From: Porogramme epimiltina
Taxonomy: Eukaryota > Basidiomycota > Agaricomycetes > Polyporales > Polyporaceae
Assembly (NCBI GenBank): GCA_900155495.1
Contig: FTLJ01000370.1
Coordinates: 1 to 10,874 of the forward strand
Reading direction: 5' to 3'
DNA length: 10,874 nt
How positions within the stretch are numbered: position 1 is the stretch's first letter; each line of letters opens with the position of its first letter. A model generated the notes under the pieces. The model was not told the DNA's origin. It made no database searches and saw only the letters and a list, made by a program, of their open reading frames with translations. Shown in pieces: positions 8,082 through 10,874 of this stretch. The position numbers and the translations under genes were made by a program.

Positions 8082-8729
8082 TACAATGACGGCGGCACAA
8101 GCACGTTCTCATACGGGCGCGGGAACTGGGAGGTGTGGCTAGGGCTCGCTCGACAGTACGTGCAGAACATGCTCAATGGCTCGTGGTTCGGCGGGCCCGA
8201 GGAGGCGCTGCGGTGGTGCTCCGAGACGACACAGTTCTACGCGCTGGTGAGCGTGACGACGCAGCAGGTGCCACGCTTCCTCGAGAAGTACCGCGGGATC
8301 CTTCCACAGCGCGTTCATCGGGGACCCGCTCGGCGACGGCGTGGGCGGCGCGGTGGGTGCGGAGGAGACCGTACCGTCGACATTGCTCGTGATAGACTGC
8401 GAGAACAAGGTCGTACTCGCATTCGCAGAGATCTCGAACCCAGCGCACGAGCAGAGCGTGCCCTGCCGCGGGCGGCTCTCGTACCCCGAGCTCCTGCAGC
8501 GCGGGGCTGAGCATCGAGGAGATGTACCTCGCTTCGAACACGGTCGTTGACCCGATCGTGGCGCTGCAGCCGGGCTCATATGGCCTACCCGCGCTTGCGT
8601 CGCATATGGCCGGCGGCGGCGGCGCAGGAGGTGCGGGGGGCGCGAGGGCAGGTTTCGTCGGGGGCAGGTTTTGGTGGGCGCATCGGCGCAAGCATGGAGG
8701 CGGAGGTCATCCGCCGCGGCGGCGACTGA
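8082..8729 (+). pseudogene. Unrecognised GC-rich gene fragment with single-base frameshifts
   Basis: I do not recognise the product. A likely intron acceptor (CACTACTAG, ending 8081) opens a frame at 8082 reading YNDGGTSTFSYGRGNWEVW, then QYVQNMLNGSWFGG and TTQQVPRFLEKYRG. Near 8299 the coding signal jumps one base into SFHSAFIGDPLGDGVGG, LLVIDCENKVVLAFAEIS and LSYPELLQRG. At a GGGG run near 8503-8506 it jumps again into LSIEEMYLASNTVVDP, VALQPGSYGLPALAS and a Gly/Ala-rich stretch. A third shift leads to GAGFGGRIGASMEAEVIRRG and a TGA at 8727-8729. Third codon positions are strongly G/C throughout, which supports genuine coding ancestry on this strand. Each break is about one base, so either decay or sequencing error could explain it. 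Confidence 0.5.
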
Positions 8730-8734
8730 CGAAC

Positions 8735-9057
8735 GCGATATTCCGTGCGTCGGACAAGATGCACCTGCCCATGGTGCTCTCGAGTGACTACCCATCGTGT
8801 CCGGAAGTCCTGGGCGCCGTGGGCGATACAATCGCGGCACGGCATGAAGTGCCCAAGGCGCATTCGAGCGTGCACCGAAGCGTCGAACGCAGCGTCGTGT
8901 TCTGGATCTGCATCGCGGGCTGCGTTATAGACGGCTAGCACGAGCGCACGTTCCTCCTCTGCATGCTCGAGCGCGAGCAGCAGGAGAGCATGGGGAATGT
9001 CGAAGAGCTCGACTGGCTGATGCGTCTGTCTGGCTCCACCACGGCCAAGAGCGTGTC
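8735..9057 (+). pseudogene. Possible further coding remnants
   Basis: A plus-strand frame reads HLPMVLSSDYPSCPEVLGA up to a TAG at 8936-8938, then continues in frame as RTFLLCMLEREQQESMGNV and EELDWLMRLSGSTTAKS to about 9055. The opposite strand is also open here (a GC-rich effect), so strand and reality are uncertain. It may be the rest of the preceding broken gene or a separate fragment. Confidence 0.25.
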
Positions 9058-9134
9058 CGCGAGTTTCTCGCTCTCTTCCCTCTGCCCCCTCCCAAACCCA
9101 CCCACCCATTCACTCACCCAGGAGGTTCACGCAC

Positions 9135-9633
9135 CTTGAATTCCTTCATGCTCTTCCACCCCTAAACGCCCGCCTCGTACATGTCCAGCACCCGGCGGTC
9201 GAACATGCGCACGAATGTGAGCCCGTGCGGTCGCTTCTTCGTGCTCTGCCCGACCACGAACATGCTAGCGTCGTTTTTCTGCGCCGAGAACTCGAGCAAG
9301 GGGGCGTCTTCGAACGGGCGCACGGCGTTCTTCTTGGAAAACGAGATCGCGTGCGGCCGCTTCAGAGCCATCTGAGCGGGTAGCGGGTAGGGTCAACAGA
9401 CAGGATCAGTAGCGACGTTTGGGGTACTCACGAGCTCCTTCATGACCTCGTTCACCCTCTCTCCTGCGAGTGTGCCCTTGACAAAGATGGTTGTGCGTAG
9501 GTCCTCGACCTCCTTCGGCTCACGGGCCTACTGAGCCGCTTTGAGCGGGTCTTTTTTGGTTTTCTGTCGTGCAAAGGGGTCAGTGTGTGCGCTGTGTGAT
9601 GTTAAGGACGACTTACACTGTCCGAAGCATCAT
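9135..9633 (-). pseudogene. RPF2: RPF2 (Brix-domain ribosome biogenesis factor) 5' fragment
   Basis: RPF2 acts with RRS1 to bring the 5S RNP into pre-60S particles in the nucleolus. The minus strand shows three exons: 9633/9630-9617 (MLRTV), 9563-9432 and 9371-9135, separated by GTAAGT...CAG and GTGAGT...CTCAG introns. Family landmarks are KPKKTRSKR, then AREPKEVEDLRTTIFVKG, MALKRPHAISFSKKN, RPFEDAPLLEF, QKNDASMFVVGQSTKKRP and RMFDRRVLDMYEAGV. Two lesions are visible: a one-base frame break at about 9528-9535 before AREPKE, and a TAG at 9162-9164 just after EAGV, although WKSMKEFK continues to a GTGCGT donor at 9134. Only about 128 residues are present, while the family has roughly 300 or more. 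I find no later exons in the window. Introns are kept, so it arose at DNA level rather than by retroposition. Confidence 0.88.
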
Positions 9634-10272
9634 GGTGCGTGCACAAGTGCGGGCGGGAACGAATTTCGAGCGGGGAAGTTGTTGACGTAGAGGGTCGTGT
9701 TGGGCTGGGTGAACGACAGCGCAGCAGCAGTGGGGGAAGGTGGGGGACGAAACGGTGGGAAGGACTGGGCTCGTGGGGGTCTCTGCACCTCAATTCTGCA
9801 AGTCTCGCGCAACCGGCCCTAAACTGGCGCGGCGCAGCCAAACAAGTGACTCGTCTTCGTCCTCCTTGCCTCCACATTTCCCTCTGTCGTCTCCTTCTAG
9901 CCGACCACCACGCAACCCCGCGCAGGCGATCCAATCCCAGCGCTGCATTTCGTGCGTACTCCTTTCTCAATAAACTCCACGGCCCCTCATCTTCACCCTC
10001 TGGAATGAACAGATCATTAATGATTTCTCAGTGAAAACTTCTTCAGCAACCCTTCCTGAGTCCCCCTTCCACTCCTTTGGCACTACCGACCCACTCTAGA
10101 CAAACGAGTACCTATGGACAGGGCATATCGTTCAAGGGTGGCGTAGGGATACGGGCTTCGATGCATGGCACAAACTCAGTGAGCGCCTCCTTGACCAGTT
10201 CTCCTACACCCTCTATCTGCCCTGCCCCGCTCCCCTGTGTCGCTCGCCTGGCGCCTCAACGACATCATATAG
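9634..10272. other. No supported gene
   Basis: GC-rich sequence upstream of the RPF2 fragment and upstream of the HECT exon. No conserved motif is seen in any frame. A short plus-strand stretch at about 10090-10140 (TLDKRVPMDRAYRSR) faintly resembles the segment before the HECT domain in Rsp5 proteins, but the match is too weak to call. Confidence 0.4.
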
Positions 10273-10403
10273 ATTGCTGACCGTAACCATATCTTCGAGG
10301 ACAGCTATGCGGAGATCATGCGCCAGACGCCAAACGACCTCAAGAAGCGCTTGATGATCAAGTTCGAGGGAGAGGATGGTCTTGATTACGGAGGTCTTTC
10401 TAG
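10273..10403 (+). pseudogene. Single exon of an Rsp5/NEDD4-type HECT E3 ubiquitin ligase
   Basis: After an acceptor-like CATCATATAG ending at 10272, the frame reads [20 protein letters not shown], then [21 protein letters not shown], followed by a GTACGA donor at 10404. This is the very conserved start of the HECT domain of Rsp5/NEDD4 ligases, which pass ubiquitin from an E2 to substrate through a C-terminal cysteine. The expected continuation (EFFFLLSHEMF and onward) appears in none of the frames to 10874. The WW and C2 domains are not found upstream, so the catalytic cysteine region is absent. The exon itself has no lesion. It is best read as an isolated fragment, unless an unusually long intron carries the rest beyond the window. 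Confidence 0.85.
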
Positions 10404-10465
10404 GTACGACGGCTCCACACCGGGAGCAAGTTCGGCCTCAAGTCTCGCCACCCGCGGCGGCTCAG

Positions 10466-10628
10466 GGGCGGTACGAGTGGGTGGTGGTGGAAGCCAAACG
10501 CGTACAGATGCGTCTCCGTACGTCCACCATGCTCTCCTGTGTACGTCTTTGCCTCCACTCATCCCTTCATCCTCATTAACAGCGCAATAAGTCCACGACA
10601 CCTACTCTCTTTGTTGAGCTCGAACGCG
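10466..10628 (+). pseudogene. Unidentified exon pair
   Basis: A segment from GGCTCAG|10466 to 10540 reads [20 protein letters not shown] and TMLSC. It is followed by GTACGT...TTAACAG (10541-10582, 42 nt, short) and a second segment 10583-10628 reading [15 protein letters not shown], ending at a GTGAGT donor. Both have plausible coding character and in-phase junctions. It is not in frame with the preceding HECT exon if joined through 10404-10465. I do not recognise the family. Confidence 0.35.
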
Positions 10629-10874
10629 GTGAGTCGTGGCTCTATAACCCTCATCACGTCTACGACGGCAGATCCACAGTTCGGTGTGCGCCCCAGCCTC
10701 GCCCGCTCCTGCCGTCCTGCTCCCGTCCGTGCTCGCCTAGGTATCCCCTGGTCCCACCGCCGGCCTTTGTTCCCCCCACGACAAAGTCTCAACCCGCGAC
10801 GATCCACAGCTAGAACTCCTCCACCAGATCTTCCCGCCCCCCACGACCTCGAGCTACTGAATTGACACGACCGC
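10629..10874. other. No supported gene
   Basis: Pro/Arg-rich translations in several frames reflect C-rich composition. A possible short exon reading IHSSVCAPASPAP follows an acceptor-like GACGGCAG, but nothing confirms it. Confidence 0.3.

Noticed and set aside
8585..9109. 174-codon minus-strand frame
   Set aside because: Long antisense frames are expected in GC-rich coding DNA. The plus strand shows the better codon pattern over most of it, and no motif supports the minus reading.
9602..9970. 122-codon minus-strand frame upstream of RPF2
   Set aside because: Arg/Pro-rich composition without motifs; it overlaps the RPF2 start region in another frame.
1..10874. tRNA, rRNA or other structured RNA genes
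   Set aside because: No cloverleaf, A/B-box pair or rRNA-like stretch was recognised by eye; a covariance-model scan could not be run.

Overview
The window looks like nuclear DNA from an Agaricomycete (mushroom-forming basidiomycete). Reading frames are joined by short introns, mostly 49-118 nt, with GTANGT or GTGAGT donors and CTAAC-type branch sites. The retroelement carries the CCCH-finger gag and VDD reverse transcriptase seen in Agaricomycete elements. The conserved fragments (RPF2, Rsp5-type HECT) are eukaryotic. All exon models were read by eye and no database search was run.

Left third (8-4285, minus strand): two apparently host genes in tandem. The upstream one (4285 to 1163) has about 16 exons and encodes a roughly 700-residue protein I do not recognise. 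It has a six-cysteine N-terminus, a Lys-rich basic segment, an acidic/Pro linker and a long helical C-terminal region. The downstream one (962 to 8) encodes about 278 residues: a Pro/Ser-rich disordered region followed by a C-terminal J domain with an intact HPD motif.

Middle (4538-5343): a direct duplication of a ~365-393 bp AT-richer unit, each copy carrying a degenerate short-repeat array built on CACTTGCGAGTTTTACA.

5343-7833: a degraded retroelement on the minus strand (gag-like with CCCH finger, reverse transcriptase, RNase H), bounded by 81-bp inverted repeats. No recombinase or integrase remains. A 30-bp minisatellite follows at 7860-7979.

Right third (8082-10874): a set of broken gene pieces. 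It holds an unrecognised plus-strand gene with frameshifts, the 5' exons of RPF2 (minus, with introns kept but disrupted), a single exon of an Rsp5/NEDD4-type HECT ligase (plus), and an unidentified exon pair. I see no intact gene right of 4285.

The most striking observation is an exact 59-bp tandem duplication (3586-3703) inside an exon of the large gene. Both copies contain AGGT, so the stretch from GT in one copy to AG in the other is a 59-nt GT...AG segment whose removal restores the reading frame. This is the signature expected of an intron created by tandem duplication.
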